From Bradyrhizobium ottawaense (GTDB lineage Bacteria > Pseudomonadota > Alphaproteobacteria > Rhizobiales > Xanthobacteraceae), in NCBI RefSeq assembly GCF_900099825.1, contig NZ_LT629693.1, positions 3,049,001-3,113,000 of the forward strand: 64,000 nt of DNA. Direction: 5' to 3'. The first letter of the stretch is position 1; each line of letters starts with the position of its first letter. The translations under genes were made by a program, and so were the position numbers. This document shows, piece by piece, positions 53,840 through 62,954 of the stretch. Under the pieces are notes generated by a model. The model did no database searches. It saw only the letters and a list, made by a program, of their open reading frames with translations, and had not been told where the DNA came from.

Positions 53840-55504
53840 ATGTCCACAATGACTGCCACGCCGGCCCGGACCGGAGGAATGACGAAGGACGAACGTTTCG
53901 TCATTCTCGCCTCCTCGCTCGGCACCGTCTTCGAATGGTATGACTTCTACCTCTACGGATCGCTCGCCAGCATCATCGGCGCGCAGTTCTTCTCGGCCTA
54001 TCCGCCGGCAACACGCGACATCTTCGCGCTGCTCGCGTTCGCCGCCGGCTTCCTGGTGCGCCCGTTCGGCGCCATCGTGTTCGGACGCATCGGCGACATC
54101 GTCGGACGCAAATACACATTCCTTGTCACCATCCTGATCATGGGCCTGTCGACCTTCATCGTCGGCCTGTTGCCCAATGCCGCAACCATCGGTATCGCGG
54201 CGCCGATCATCCTGATCGCACTGCGCCTGTTGCAGGGCCTCGCGCTCGGCGGCGAGTATGGCGGTGCGGCGACTTACGTTGCGGAACACGCTCCGCAGGG
54301 CAAGCGCGGTTACTACACCTCGTTCATCCAGACCACGGCGACGCTCGGCCTGTTCCTGTCGCTGCTGGTGATCCTGTTCACCCGTACTGCGCTGGGCGAA
54401 CCTGAATTCGCGGCCTGGGGCTGGCGCATTCCGTTCCTGGTGTCGGTCGTGCTGCTCGGCGTCTCGGTCTGGATCCGGCTGCGCCTGAACGAATCGCCGA
54501 TCTTCCAGAAGATGAAGGATGAGGGCAAGAGTTCGAAAGCGCCGCTGACCGAAGCCTTCGCCAACTGGAGCAACGCCAAGATCGTCATCCTGGCGCTGAT
54601 CGGCGGCACCATGGGTCAGGGCGTGGTCTGGTACACCGGCCAGTTCTACGCGCTGTTCTTCCTGCAATCGATCCTCAAGGTCGACGGCTATACCGCCAAC
54701 CTGCTGATCGCTTGGTCGCTGCTGTTCGGCACCGGCTTCTTCGTGGTGTTCGGCGCCCTCTCCGACAAGATCGGCCGCAAGCCGATCATCCTGGCGGGCT
54801 GCCTGATCGCGGCGCTGACCTTCTTCCCGATCTTCCGGATGATCACCACCAACGCCAACCCGGCGCTGGAAAAGGCAATCGAATCCACCAAGGTCGAGGT
54901 GGTGGCGGATCCCGCAGGCTGCGGCGATCTGTTCAATCCGGTCGGCACCCGCGTCTTCACCGCTCCGTGCGATGTCGCTCGCGCCTTTCTGGCCCAGTCG
55001 TCGGTCAAGTACTCGACCAGCTACGGTGCCGCCGGCTCCGGCGTGAAGGTCGTGATCAACGGCAAGGACGTGCCGTATCCGGATGCCAAGGCCGGCAACC
55101 CGGCGGTCGCCGCCGCGGTCGCAGCCTCGGGTTATCCCAAGGCCGGCGATGCGGGCATCGTGAAGATGTCGAACCCGTTCGATATCTTCCGTCCGCAGGT
55201 TGCGGCGATCATCGGGCTGCTGTTCATCCTCGTGATCTTCGTCACCATGGTGTACGGGCCGATCGCGGCGATGCTGGTCGAACTGTTCCCGACCAAGATC
55301 CGCTACACCTCGATGTCGCTGCCCTATCACATCGGCAACGGCTGGTTCGGCGGACTGCTGCCCGCGACCTCGTTCGCGATCGTGGCCTCGACCGGCGATA
55401 TCTATGCCGGCCTCTGGTATCCGATCATCTTCGCTTCGATCACCGCCGTCGTCGGGTTCTTCTTCCTGCCCGAGACCAAGGACGTCGACATCACCAAGAC
55501 CTGA
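53840..55504 (+). CDS. MFS transporter, metabolite:H+ symporter (MHS) family, with a large inserted loop
   Basis: This 554-residue transporter has SSLGTVFEWYDFYLYGSLAS in helix 1, GRIGDIVGRK in the 2-3 loop, and LRLLQGLALGGEYGGAATYV, all marks of the MHS family (ShiA, KgtP, ProP relatives). It takes up an organic acid or osmolyte with protons. Unlike most members of about 430 residues, it has roughly 110 extra polar residues between helices 9 and 10 (about residues 345-455), with two Cys, likely facing the periplasm. A strong terminator follows. Confidence 0.92.
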   Translation: MSTMTATPARTGGMTKDERFVILASSLGTVFEWYDFYLYGSLASIIGAQFFSAYPPATRDIFALLAFAAGFLVRPFGAIVFGRIGDIVGRKYTFLVTILIMGLSTFIVGLLPNAATIGIAAPIILIALRLLQGLALGGEYGGAATYVAEHAPQGKRGYYTSFIQTTATLGLFLSLLVILFTRTALGEPEFAAWGWRIPFLVSVVLLGVSVWIRLRLNESPIFQKMKDEGKSSKAPLTEAFANWSNAKIVILALIGGTMGQGVVWYTGQFYALFFLQSILKVDGYTANLLIAWSLLFGTGFFVVFGALSDKIGRKPIILAGCLIAALTFFPIFRMITTNANPALEKAIESTKVEVVADPAGCGDLFNPVGTRVFTAPCDVARAFLAQSSVKYSTSYGAAGSGVKVVINGKDVPYPDAKAGNPAVAAAVAASGYPKAGDAGIVKMSNPFDIFRPQVAAIIGLLFILVIFVTMVYGPIAAMLVELFPTKIRYTSMSLPYHIGNGWFGGLLPATSFAIVASTGDIYAGLWYPIIFASITAVVGFFFLPETKDVDITKT

Positions 55505-55540
55505 GCCTGATCCGGCGACTATCGCCGGCGACCTCGAACA

Positions 55541-55576
55541 AAACGGCCGCGGAGCAATCCGCGGCCGTTTCTTTTT
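55541..55576. terminator. Bidirectional terminator between MFS and YjbQ genes
   Basis: AAACGGCCGCGGA pairs perfectly with TCCGCGGCCGTTT around a GCAA loop, followed by CTTTTT on the plus strand. On the minus strand the hairpin is followed by only a few T, but it lies just past the YjbQ stop. Confidence 0.92.
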
Positions 55577-56048
55577 AATCGACGCTGCCGATGAACTGCA
55601 GCACCACCTCGCGGCGATGCGGCCGCGCACGATGCTCGACCAGATAGATCGCCTGCCATGTGCCGAGCGCCAGCGCGCCCTGCAGCACCGGAACCTGCAG
55701 CGAGGTCGCGGTCAGCACGGTCTTGATATGCGCCGGCATGTCGTCCGGACCTTCGGTGTCGTGCCGCCATCCGGCATTCTCGGGTGCCAGCCGGTTCAGT
55801 GCCGTCGTCAAATCGGCGAGCACGGTCGGATCGGCATTTTCCTGGATCGTCAGCGATGCCGACGTGTGGCGGATGAACAGCGTCACCGTGCCTTCGCGCG
55901 CGCCGGCATCGGCGACGAACTTTGCGGCTTCGGCGGTGAGATCGGTGAAGCCGGCGCCGCGCGTCTGCACCGTCAACAGCAAGGACACGATGGTGGTGGC
56001 GCTGACGGCCGAGGGGGTGGTGCGCGAGAGGGATTTGGGTGCGGTCAT
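55575..56048 (-). CDS. YjbQ/UPF0047 family protein (secondary thiamine-phosphate synthase-like)
   Basis: This 157-residue protein has VTLFIRHTSASLTIQENADP, then HIKTVLTATSLQVPVLQGAL and the C-terminal WQAIYLVEHRARPHRREVVL, all hallmarks of YjbQ. E. coli YjbQ has weak thiamine-phosphate synthase activity; the true role is uncertain. The ATG at 56048 is chosen because the 52 codons upstream are repeat sequence. Confidence 0.92.
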   Translation of the reverse strand: MTAPKSLSRTTPSAVSATTIVSLLLTVQTRGAGFTDLTAEAAKFVADAGAREGTVTLFIRHTSASLTIQENADPTVLADLTTALNRLAPENAGWRHDTEGPDDMPAHIKTVLTATSLQVPVLQGALALGTWQAIYLVEHRARPHRREVVLQFIGSVD

Positions 56049-56065
56049 TTGGCTCGATTCCTCAC

Positions 56066-56187
56066 GTCGTCCCGGCGAAGGCCGGGACCCATAACCACCG
56101 ACGTTAGTAGTTACGGAAGGTATCAACTGTCGTCGTGCAAGATCGAGAAGCCGCAGCGTATGGGTCCCGGCGTTCGCCGGGACGACA
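56066..56187. repeat. Interspersed inverted repeat (CGTCGTCCCGGCGAAGGCCG type)
   Basis: GTCGTCCCGGCGAAGGCCGG with GACCCATA faces TATGGGTCCCGGCG and CGCCGGGACGAC. It is related to the copy at 20443-20588 and lies just upstream of the YjbQ gene. Confidence 0.75.
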
Positions 56188-56204
56188 GCATCAAACAACA
56201 GCAC

Positions 56205-56726
56205 TCAAATCTTGCCGCCGACGTCCTTCTGCATGCGGTTGGCCATCTCGATCAATCGCCGCCAGGCCCGCTCCAGGAACGACATCACGCGGTCCATGTC
56301 GCGATCGCTCGGCAGCGGGATTTCGATCTTGCGTTCGCCCTCGGCGACCTTCGGTTCGCCTTTCTTCAGCGAGTCGGATTTCGGCAGCGGCTCTTCGATC
56401 TTGCCTGACACCGTGGGCTCGCGCTCGGCGAGTTGGGCTTTCATCTTTTCATTGTCGGCCTGCAGCCGGCCGATTTCGGCATCCAGCGCCGCGCGTTCGT
56501 CGGGCACGGCGTAGCAGGCCCAGCCCGCGCCCGAATTGCTGCAGGTCGAGACCGCGCCGGTTCTGGTGTCGAGCCGGAGCACGCCGTCCGCCAGCGGCGA
56601 CAGCGCGTAGCGGCCGTTATCGGTGTCCGGCAGCGCGCCGGCGCGCGCGTGGCCGGTGACACAAAACGTCAATGCGGCGACCGCGATGATCGACAGTAGT
56701 TTCGAGGACGACGTCGCTGTGCTCAT
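56205..56726 (-). CDS. Exported coiled-coil hypothetical protein
   Basis: This 173-residue protein has a signal peptide (LLSIIAVAALTFCVTGHARA), a small domain with two Cys (STCSNSGAGWACYAVPD), then a heptad-like helix (LDAEIGRLQADNEKMKAQLA) and a charged linker. I recognise no family. GGGAGC precedes the ATG at 56726. It may oligomerise in the periplasm. Confidence 0.72.
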   Translation of the reverse strand: MSTATSSSKLLSIIAVAALTFCVTGHARAGALPDTDNGRYALSPLADGVLRLDTRTGAVSTCSNSGAGWACYAVPDERAALDAEIGRLQADNEKMKAQLAEREPTVSGKIEEPLPKSDSLKKGEPKVAEGERKIEIPLPSDRDMDRVMSFLERAWRRLIEMANRMQKDVGGKI

Positions 56727-56762
56727 GAGCTTGCTCCCGCCTCCGGTTCGTACCAGTACGCT

Positions 56763-57386
56763 CTAAACGTGTGAGCTATAGGGCGCGCGGCCGGACTTCA
56801 ACGCGTCTTCGAGCAAATCGATCCGGTCCTGTCCCCAGAACACTTCGCCATCCAGCACATAGGCCGGCGAGCCGAACACGTCGCTCGCCAGCGTATCCTG
56901 GCGGTTCTGCTCGTAGGCCGCGCTGATCGCCTCCTGCTCCGATCGCTCCACCAACTCTTTGCCGGGCAGACCGGATTCGTCGGCCAGTTTCGCAACCGTC
57001 GCGGGATCAGCGAGACTGAGCTGATCTTCCCAAACTGCGGCAAAACCCCGCGCCAGATATCGGTCGGGGTCGAGACCGGACTCGATCGCGGCGATCACGA
57101 CGCCATCGGCGAGCCGGGCGTTGAACGGCCAATTCGCCGGCCGCAGGTGGAATTTCAGTCCGCGCTTGTCGCGCCAACGCTGCAACTCGACCATCCGGTA
57201 GCGCTGCCGCACCGGGTGGCGCTTCATCAGCGGCAGCCCACCGGTCTCCGAGAACAAGTCGACCAGCACCACGGGCTTGTAATTTACCTCGAGATCGTAG
57301 GTACTTACGATGTCCCGAAAGGCCCGATGTCCGACATAGGCCCACGGCGATTGAAACGAGAAATAGTAGTCGACCTGACGCGGCAT
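56763..57386 (-). CDS. DsbA-like 2-hydroxychromene-2-carboxylate isomerase family protein
   Basis: This 207-residue kappa-class GST/DsbA-fold protein starts VDYYFSFQSPWAYVGHRAF, where the Ser of SPWAY replaces the CxxC and is the usual catalytic residue, and later has FGSPAYVLDGEVFWGQDRID. Members isomerise hydroxychromene carboxylates using glutathione or act as GSTs. The ATG at 57386 matches family starts. No aromatic degradation genes are nearby, so its role is uncertain. Confidence 0.88.
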   Translation of the reverse strand: MPRQVDYYFSFQSPWAYVGHRAFRDIVSTYDLEVNYKPVVLVDLFSETGGLPLMKRHPVRQRYRMVELQRWRDKRGLKFHLRPANWPFNARLADGVVIAAIESGLDPDRYLARGFAAVWEDQLSLADPATVAKLADESGLPGKELVERSEQEAISAAYEQNRQDTLASDVFGSPAYVLDGEVFWGQDRIDLLEDALKSGRAPYSSHV

Positions 57387-57565
57387 ACGGGCTCCGGAGC
57401 GAGGATCTGCTGATCGCTTCGGGCATCCCAACAGACCGGCCAAATCCACGCAAGATCGATCCGTGATGCGCTAGCTGCTGCACTGCGATGACGGGTCCAC
57501 AGGGCCGTGGACGATCTCCAAATAAATCCAGTCAAATCAATGCACTAACTGGTTACGACGTAATC

Positions 57566-57594
57566 TTGACTTGATTAGACGCGGTAAGTATGGT
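57566..57594 (+). promoter_or_regulatory. Candidate promoter of the F0 ATP synthase operon
   Basis: TTGACT at 57566-57571 and TATGGT at 57589-57594 are separated by 17 bases, a good sigma70-type match, 65 bases before the atpI start. The rest of the gap from 57387 has no gene. Confidence 0.6.
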
Positions 57595-57659
57595 CCGCGC
57601 GGCTTTAAGGGTGACGGGCGCAATTTCCATCAACCGCGGCATCGTTTACTGTCTTGGGC

Positions 57660-58031
57660 ATGACCGAAGACAACAACGACAACGCAAGTGGAAAACGCGA
57701 TCATTCGTCCTCCGACGAAGCTGCGCTTTCCGCAAGGCTCGGAAGTCTGGATCACCGGTTGTCCGCAATTCGTGACAACCGCAAAATCAGGACTGACCAA
57801 CCCGGAACCGAAAGCGGAGATGCGGCTGCCAGAGCTTCGGCTATGGCGATCGGTTTCCGCCTTTCCTCGGAGTTGGTCGCGGGCGTTGTCGTCGGGGCGG
57901 CGATTGGCTGGGGGTTCGACCGTTTGTTGTCGACATCGCCGTTCGGTCTCATCGTGTTCTTGCTGCTCGGCTTTACCGCCGGCGTGGTCAACGTGGTGAG
58001 GTCTGCGGGCGTATCTCAGGGCAAGCGCTGA
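57660..58031 (+). CDS. atpI: ATP synthase protein I (AtpI)
   Basis: This 123-residue protein has a hydrophilic acidic/basic N-terminal half and two membrane helices, [20 protein letters not shown] and [19 protein letters not shown]. AtpI helps assemble the c-ring and is usually first in F0 operons of alphaproteobacteria, as here. The ATG at 57660 is chosen over a TTG two codons earlier. atpB follows after 69 bases. Confidence 0.9.
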   Translation: MTEDNNDNASGKRDHSSSDEAALSARLGSLDHRLSAIRDNRKIRTDQPGTESGDAAARASAMAIGFRLSSELVAGVVVGAAIGWGFDRLLSTSPFGLIVFLLLGFTAGVVNVVRSAGVSQGKR

Positions 58032-58100
58032 ACGTCGACGGGAAGTCACGACATTTGAAATTCGATTGCCGGCCAGGCCGGTGGACAAAGAGCCGCGCGG

Positions 58101-58850
58101 ATGAAAATCGACCCGATCCATCAGTTCAACATCGAGCCGCTGTTCACGATCGGCCATATAGGCAACCAGACGATCGCCTTCACCAATTCGTCGCTCTACA
58201 TGTTCATTGCGGTAGCGGTGATCTCGATCCTGATGATCGGCACCGGACGGCAACTGGTGCCCGGGCGCATGCAGTCGATCGCCGAAATCAGCTACGAGTT
58301 CGTCGCCAGCACGATCCGCAGCACCGCCGGCTCGGAAGGCATGAAGTTCTTCCCGCTGATCTTCTCGCTGTTCATGCTGATCTGCGTTTCGAACCTGATC
58401 GGCATCATCCCCTACACCTTCACCATTTCGAGCCACATCATCGTCACCGCGACGCTGGCGCTTTTGGTGTTCTTCACCGTCCTGATCTACGGCCTCTACA
58501 AGAACGGCTTCAAGTTCTTCAAGATTTTCGTACCCTCCGGCGTTCCGATCTACATCCTGCCGCTGGTCATGTTCATCGAAATCCTGTCGTTCTTCCTGCG
58601 GCCGGTCTCGCACAGCGTCCGTCTGTTCGCCAACATGCTGGCCGGCCACATCGCGCTGAAGGTGTTCGCGGGCTTCGTCGCGATGCTCGGCGCCTCGCTC
58701 GGCGCGCTCGGCTGGGCCGGCGGCATGCTGCCGCTGGCGCTGACGGTGGCGCTGACCGCGCTCGAACTGCTGGTCGCTTTCCTGCAGGCCTACGTGTTCG
58801 CGATCCTGACCTGCATCTACCTCAACGACGCCATTCATCCGGGACACTAA
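58101..58850 (+). CDS. atpB: ATP synthase F0 subunit a
   Basis: This 249-residue membrane protein starts [14 protein letters not shown] and has the proton-channel helix with the essential Arg in [20 protein letters not shown] and a C-terminal [17 protein letters not shown] helix ([19 protein letters not shown]). It forms the stator half-channels beside the c-ring. Full length for the family. Confidence 0.97.
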   Translation: MKIDPIHQFNIEPLFTIGHIGNQTIAFTNSSLYMFIAVAVISILMIGTGRQLVPGRMQSIAEISYEFVASTIRSTAGSEGMKFFPLIFSLFMLICVSNLIGIIPYTFTISSHIIVTATLALLVFFTVLIYGLYKNGFKFFKIFVPSGVPIYILPLVMFIEILSFFLRPVSHSVRLFANMLAGHIALKVFAGFVAMLGASLGALGWAGGMLPLALTVALTALELLVAFLQAYVFAILTCIYLNDAIHPGH

Positions 58851-58906
58851 ACGGTCCGGGGAATTTCCACCCACACTTTGTCTTACCTCTCAAGGAGCTC
58901 AAGAAA

Positions 58907-59137
58907 ATGGAACCGGCAGCAGCAAAACTTATCGGCGCGGGCATCGCATGCATCGGCATGGGCGGCGCAGGCGTGGGCGTGGGCGTGATCTTCGGCAACT
59001 ACCTTGCCGCAGCAGTGCGCAACCCGTCCGCAGCCCAGGGCCAGTTCGGCAACCTGATCTTCGGCTTCGCCGTGACCGAAGCGCTCGGCATTTTCTCGCT
59101 GCTGATCGCGCTGCTGCTGCTGTTCGTTCCGCTCTGA
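58907..59137 (+). CDS. atpE: ATP synthase F0 subunit c
   Basis: This 76-residue hairpin has two membrane helices, with the glycine-rich first ([19 protein letters not shown]), the polar loop RNPSAAQGQ, and the ion-binding Glu in [13 protein letters not shown]. It assembles into the rotor ring. AAGGAG lies ten bases before the ATG at 58907. Confidence 0.97.
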   Translation: MEPAAAKLIGAGIACIGMGGAGVGVGVIFGNYLAAAVRNPSAAQGQFGNLIFGFAVTEALGIFSLLIALLLLFVPL

Positions 59138-59197
59138 GCGGCACCCTATCGCGCCGTCCGTTCCGGGCGGCGCGTCTGACAGCAACAGGAGGACCCC

Positions 59198-59767
59198 GTG
59201 GCTGAAAAGAGTCATGGTACCCCGGCAAAGGGCCACGAGACCGGCGCCCACACCGAAGCCCCAGGCGGCCACGGCGGAGGATTTCCTCCGTTCGAGTCGT
59301 CGAGCTACGCTTCGCAACTGGTGTCGCTCGTCATCGCGTTCGTCGCCCTCTACCTGATCGTGTCGCGTATTGCGCTGCCGCGTGTCGGCGGCGTGATCGA
59401 TGCACGTCAGAACGCGATCGAGGGCGATCTTTCGGCAGCGCAGAAGCTGAAGGACGAGTCGGATGCGGCGCTGAAAGCCTATGAAACCGAACTCGCTTCG
59501 GCGCGTTCGCGGGCCCAGGCGATCGGCAACGAAACCCGCGAGAAGCTGAACGCGGCTGCGGAAGCCGAGCGCAAGACGCTGGAAGACCAGCTCTCCGCCA
59601 GGCTTGCCGCCGCCGAAAAGCAGATCGCGGCGACCCGCGAGAGCGCGATGGGCAACGTCCGCGGCATCGCCGCGGATGCGGCCAGCGCCATCGTCCAGCG
59701 CCTCACCGGCGTGCTGCCCGACGGCAACACGCTGAACAGCGCGGTCGACGCTTCGTTGAAGGGATAG
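59198..59767 (+). CDS. atpG: ATP synthase F0 subunit b'
   Basis: This 189-residue peripheral-stalk subunit has a Gly/His-rich N-terminal leader, one membrane helix ([21 protein letters not shown]) and a long alanine- and glutamate-rich coiled coil. Two different b subunits are typical of alphaproteobacteria and phototrophs. The start is a GTG at 59198 after AGGAGGACC. It is sometimes named atpF2 or atpX. Confidence 0.93.
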   Translation: MAEKSHGTPAKGHETGAHTEAPGGHGGGFPPFESSSYASQLVSLVIAFVALYLIVSRIALPRVGGVIDARQNAIEGDLSAAQKLKDESDAALKAYETELASARSRAQAIGNETREKLNAAAEAERKTLEDQLSARLAAAEKQIAATRESAMGNVRGIAADAASAIVQRLTGVLPDGNTLNSAVDASLKG

Positions 59768-59771
59768 TTTG

Positions 59772-60257
59772 ATGTTCTTCGAACCGGAAACCTGGGTCGC
59801 GGTAGCCTTCGTCATCCTGATGGTGCTGTTTGCCTATCTGGGCATCCACCGCACGGTGCTGAAGGCGCTCGATACCCGCGCCGACCGCATCAAGGCCGAA
59901 CTCGACGACGCCCGCCGTCTGAAGGAAGAAGCCGCCAAGCTGCTCGCCGACTACAAGTCCAAGCGAACCAGCGCGGAGCGCGAGGCCGAAGAGATCATCG
60001 CCAACGCCAAGGCCGAAGCCGAGCGCATCGCGTCCGAAGCCAAGGCCAAGATGGAAGATTTCGTCGTCCGTCGCACCAAGACCGCCGAGGGCAAGATCGC
60101 GCTCGCCGAAGCGCAGGCGGTGGCGGACGTTCGTTCTGCTGCGGCCAACGCCGCCGTCACGGCCGCCTCGACCATCCTGTCGCAGTCGGTCAAGGGGTCG
60201 GTGGCCGACGACCTGCTCGCCAAGGGCATCGCCGAAGTTCGCGCCAAGCTGAACTAG
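59772..60257 (+). CDS. atpF: ATP synthase F0 subunit b
   Basis: This 161-residue subunit begins [20 protein letters not shown], a membrane helix, then has a heptad-patterned stalk ([20 protein letters not shown]). It pairs with b' to hold F1 against rotation. It begins five bases after the b' stop. F1 genes are not in the window, matching the separate F0 and F1 operons of this group. A terminator follows. Confidence 0.96.
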   Translation: MFFEPETWVAVAFVILMVLFAYLGIHRTVLKALDTRADRIKAELDDARRLKEEAAKLLADYKSKRTSAEREAEEIIANAKAEAERIASEAKAKMEDFVVRRTKTAEGKIALAEAQAVADVRSAAANAAVTAASTILSQSVKGSVADDLLAKGIAEVRAKLN

Positions 60258-60274
60258 ACCAATCCAGATCTACC

Positions 60275-60311
60275 AAAAAGCCGGCGCGAGATGATCGCGC
60301 CGGCTTTTTTC
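60275..60311. terminator. Terminator at the end of the F0 operon
   Basis: AAAAAGCCGGCGCGA pairs perfectly with TCGCGCCGGCTTTTT around GATGA. The A and T tracts on both sides let it serve the convergent minus-strand gene too. Confidence 0.93.
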
Positions 60312-60951
60312 ATGGCTGCTTCTTTTTTCGCGGCGCCGGCGCGGGGCGCTCGGGCTTCAGCGCCTGCGGGTCGAAGCCGATATAGAAAATGTAGCTGTCG
60401 CCAAGCGCACCCGGCGGGGTCGGATAGACCAGATCCTCGGCCACCAACGTGAAGGGCTCGCTGCCGGCTTCCGACATGTTGACGGTGGTCTGGTAGGCCT
60501 TGGTGGCGATGGTTTTTTCCGACACGCCGCCCTGCACCACGGCGACGCGGATCGGAACCTGGATGGAGGACGGTGCGCCGGCGGGACCGGCAATGACGCG
60601 CCCCTGAATGCCGATCCGCGCAGTGATGGTGCCGCCATTGACGCTGCATTCGCGGGCCATCTTGGTAATCGTTGCCTGAAACCGCAGGTCGTTGCCGACC
60701 GGCTGCTTGCCGGGCGCCGCCACCGCATAGGTGGAGGCACCGGCGCGGACCGTAACCGGCGGACAGGTCAAATCGCCGGTGTCTTCCGGCACGGCCGCCG
60801 CTCCCGGCGCGGCCGTGGCCGGCTCGTCCGATTTGCCGCCGAACAGGCTCTTGAAGCGATCGCCCAGCGATTGCGCCGACGCCGGCACGGCCAGCAGGCT
60901 GCAAGCCATCCCGGCCACGATCGCGACTTTGACCAACCGATTGTCACCCAT
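60310..60951 (-). CDS. Exported hypothetical protein
   Basis: This 213-residue protein has a signal peptide (VKVAIVAGMACSLLAVPASAQ), a charged Phe-containing segment (LGDRFKSLFGGKS), then a beta-rich domain with CPPVTVRAG and CSVNGGTITARIG, two possible disulfide Cys, and a Pro/Lys-rich C terminus. It resembles conserved envelope proteins of Rhizobiales with no assigned role. The family is not recognised. Confidence 0.78.
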   Translation of the reverse strand: MGDNRLVKVAIVAGMACSLLAVPASAQSLGDRFKSLFGGKSDEPATAAPGAAAVPEDTGDLTCPPVTVRAGASTYAVAAPGKQPVGNDLRFQATITKMARECSVNGGTITARIGIQGRVIAGPAGAPSSIQVPIRVAVVQGGVSEKTIATKAYQTTVNMSEAGSEPFTLVAEDLVYPTPPGALGDSYIFYIGFDPQALKPERPAPAPRKKKQP

Positions 60952-61047
60952 GCGACGTTCCTGGCATCCACGTCATTTCATCGTCACTATCCACGGCGGC
61001 CTTATAGCAGGCGAATGGCGGCGAACCCAAGGCACCCGAATCGATGT

Positions 61048-61635
61048 TCAGCCGCGAAAATCCTCGTGCAGAATGCCGAACAGCAGGTGGTCCTGCCAGA
61101 CGCCGTTGATGCAGAGATAGCGCCGCGCCAGTCCCTCGCGGGTAAAGCCGCATTTCTCCAGCACCCGGATCGAAGGCGCATTGGTCGGAATGCAGGCGGC
61201 CTCGATGCGGTGCAGATTGAGCTCGCCGAACAGCGTCGGCAGCAGCACGCGCAGCGCCGTGGTCATATGGCCGCGATGGGCGTGGGGTTCGCCGACCCAA
61301 TAGCCGATGGTGCCGGCCTGCACGATGCCGCGGCGCACATTCGCCAGCGTGATGCCGCCGATCATGGCGCCGTCGGACTCGCGGAAGACGATGAACGGGT
61401 ACGAGCGGTCGGAAGCAATATCCTCGGCATAACGGCGCAGCCGGCGGCGGAAACCGGCCCGGGTCAGGTCGTCCGACGGCCAGATCGGCTCCCACGGCGT
61501 CAGGTAGGCCCGGCTGGTTTCACGCAAGTGCGCCCATTGCGGGAAGTCCGACATCTGCGGGGCGCGCAGCAACAGACCGTGGCCGCGCGGCACGAGCGCG
61601 GCCGGTCCGCTGGTTGGCAAACGAAACAGGGCCAT
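61048..61635 (-). CDS. GNAT-family N-acetyltransferase, RimJ-like
   Basis: This 195-residue protein has IGYWVGEPHAHRGHMTTALR, the acetyl-CoA-binding pattern in motif A, then LHRIEAACIPTNAPSIRVLE and KCGFTREGLARRYLCINGVW, typical of RimJ/RimL protein acetyltransferases. RimJ acetylates the N terminus of ribosomal protein S5 in E. coli; the target here is not certain. GGGGGAG precedes the start. It follows the M16 peptidase after 29 bases. Confidence 0.9.
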   Translation of the reverse strand: MALFRLPTSGPAALVPRGHGLLLRAPQMSDFPQWAHLRETSRAYLTPWEPIWPSDDLTRAGFRRRLRRYAEDIASDRSYPFIVFRESDGAMIGGITLANVRRGIVQAGTIGYWVGEPHAHRGHMTTALRVLLPTLFGELNLHRIEAACIPTNAPSIRVLEKCGFTREGLARRYLCINGVWQDHLLFGILHEDFRG

Positions 61636-61664
61636 GCCCTACACTCCCCCGCAAAGAGCAAACT

Positions 61665-62954
61665 TCAATGCAGCAGCGTCTTCGCCTTTGACCGGGTCAA
61701 TCCTTCCGCAAAAGATACCGCCGTGTCCAGACCCCTGCCGCTGCCAAGCGCCACGACCGCCGGACGGCTGCGGGACAACAGGCCCCGCGCGGCGTTGCGG
61801 GTCGATTCCACGCTGACCGCGTCGATCCGCGCCACCAGCTCTTCCACCGTCAGCGGCCTGCCATACGCAAGCACATGGCGTGCCAGCTGCTCGGCGCGCG
61901 ATGAACAGCTTTCCAGCGCCATCAAGAGCCCTGCCTTCATCTGCGCCTTGGCGCGGGCGATCTCGGCTTCGGTGAGGGTTTCGACGGCGTCGTTGATGAC
62001 GTCGACGATCACTTCCATCATCTCCGGCGCGTCGGCCGGATCGGTGCCGGTATAGAGGCCGAAAAACCCGGTGTCGGCATAGGGCGCGTGGAAGGTGTAG
62101 ATCGAGTAGCACAGGCCGCGCTTTTCGCGCACTTCCTGGAACAGCCGCGACGACATTCCGCCGCCGAGCGTGTTGGTGAAGACCTGCATCGAGAACAGCG
62201 ACAGGTCGGTCTGCGGCACGCCTTCCAGCGCCAGGGTCAGATGCGCCTGTTCGAGGTCGCGATGCACCACGCGCGAGCCGCCCTTGCCGAACATCGCGGG
62301 CTGCGGCTTCGGCGACGGCGCGGCATCGAAGCTGGCGAATTTCTGCGCCACTTCCTCGACGACGCGCTTGTGGTCGACGGCACCTGCGGCCGCCACCACC
62401 ATGTTGGGTCCGCGATAATGCGTCGAGAGATAGTTATTCAGCATGTCGCGATCGAACTTCTGCAGCGTCTTGGCGGTGCCGAGCAGCGAGCGCCCCATCG
62501 GCTGATCGGGATAGCAGAGCTCGTTGAGATGTTCGAACACGACGTCGTCGGGCGTGTCCTGCGCCGCACCGATCTCCTGCACGATGACGCTCTTTTCGCG
62601 CTCGAGCTCGTCCGGCACAAAGGACGGATTGGCGAGAATGTCGGAGAGCACGTCGAGCGCCAGCGGCACGTCGGCCTTCAGCACCCGCGCATAATAGGCC
62701 GTGGTCTCGGTCGAGGTTCCGGCGTTGAGATCGCCGCCGACCGCCTCGATCTCCTCGACGATCTCGCGCGAGGAACGCTTGGTGGTGCCCTTGAACGCCA
62801 TATGCTCGAGCAGATGCGAGATGCCGTGCTCGTTGGGCTTTTCGTCACGACCGCCGACGCCGGTCCAGACGCCGAGCGCCGCCGTTTCCAGATGCGGCAT
62901 GGTATCGGTAATGACGGTCAATCCGGACGGCAGCTTGGTAACTTCGACGCTCAT
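61665..62954 (-). CDS. M16-family zinc metallopeptidase (mitochondrial processing peptidase-like)
   Basis: This 429-residue protein has GISHLLEHMAFKGT, the inverted zinc motif HxxEH, with the third ligand Glu about 75 residues later in DVVFEHLNEL or ERE. GGGMSSRLFQEVREKRGLCYS is also typical of processing-peptidase-like proteins. It is a cytoplasmic or periplasmic peptidase of unknown substrate. Its ATG overlaps the thrC stop (ATGA), a pairing usual in alphaproteobacteria. GGGAG precedes the start. Confidence 0.94.
   Translation of the reverse strand: MSVEVTKLPSGLTVITDTMPHLETAALGVWTGVGGRDEKPNEHGISHLLEHMAFKGTTKRSSREIVEEIEAVGGDLNAGTSTETTAYYARVLKADVPLALDVLSDILANPSFVPDELEREKSVIVQEIGAAQDTPDDVVFEHLNELCYPDQPMGRSLLGTAKTLQKFDRDMLNNYLSTHYRGPNMVVAAAGAVDHKRVVEEVAQKFASFDAAPSPKPQPAMFGKGGSRVVHRDLEQAHLTLALEGVPQTDLSLFSMQVFTNTLGGGMSSRLFQEVREKRGLCYSIYTFHAPYADTGFFGLYTGTDPADAPEMMEVIVDVINDAVETLTEAEIARAKAQMKAGLLMALESCSSRAEQLARHVLAYGRPLTVEELVARIDAVSVESTRNAARGLLSRSRPAVVALGSGRGLDTAVSFAEGLTRSKAKTLLH

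Noticed and set aside
53672..55630. 652-codon frame antisense to the MFS transporter
   Set aside because: Rich in Arg, Asp, Gln and Glu with no domain; it is the antisense image of membrane-helix codons.
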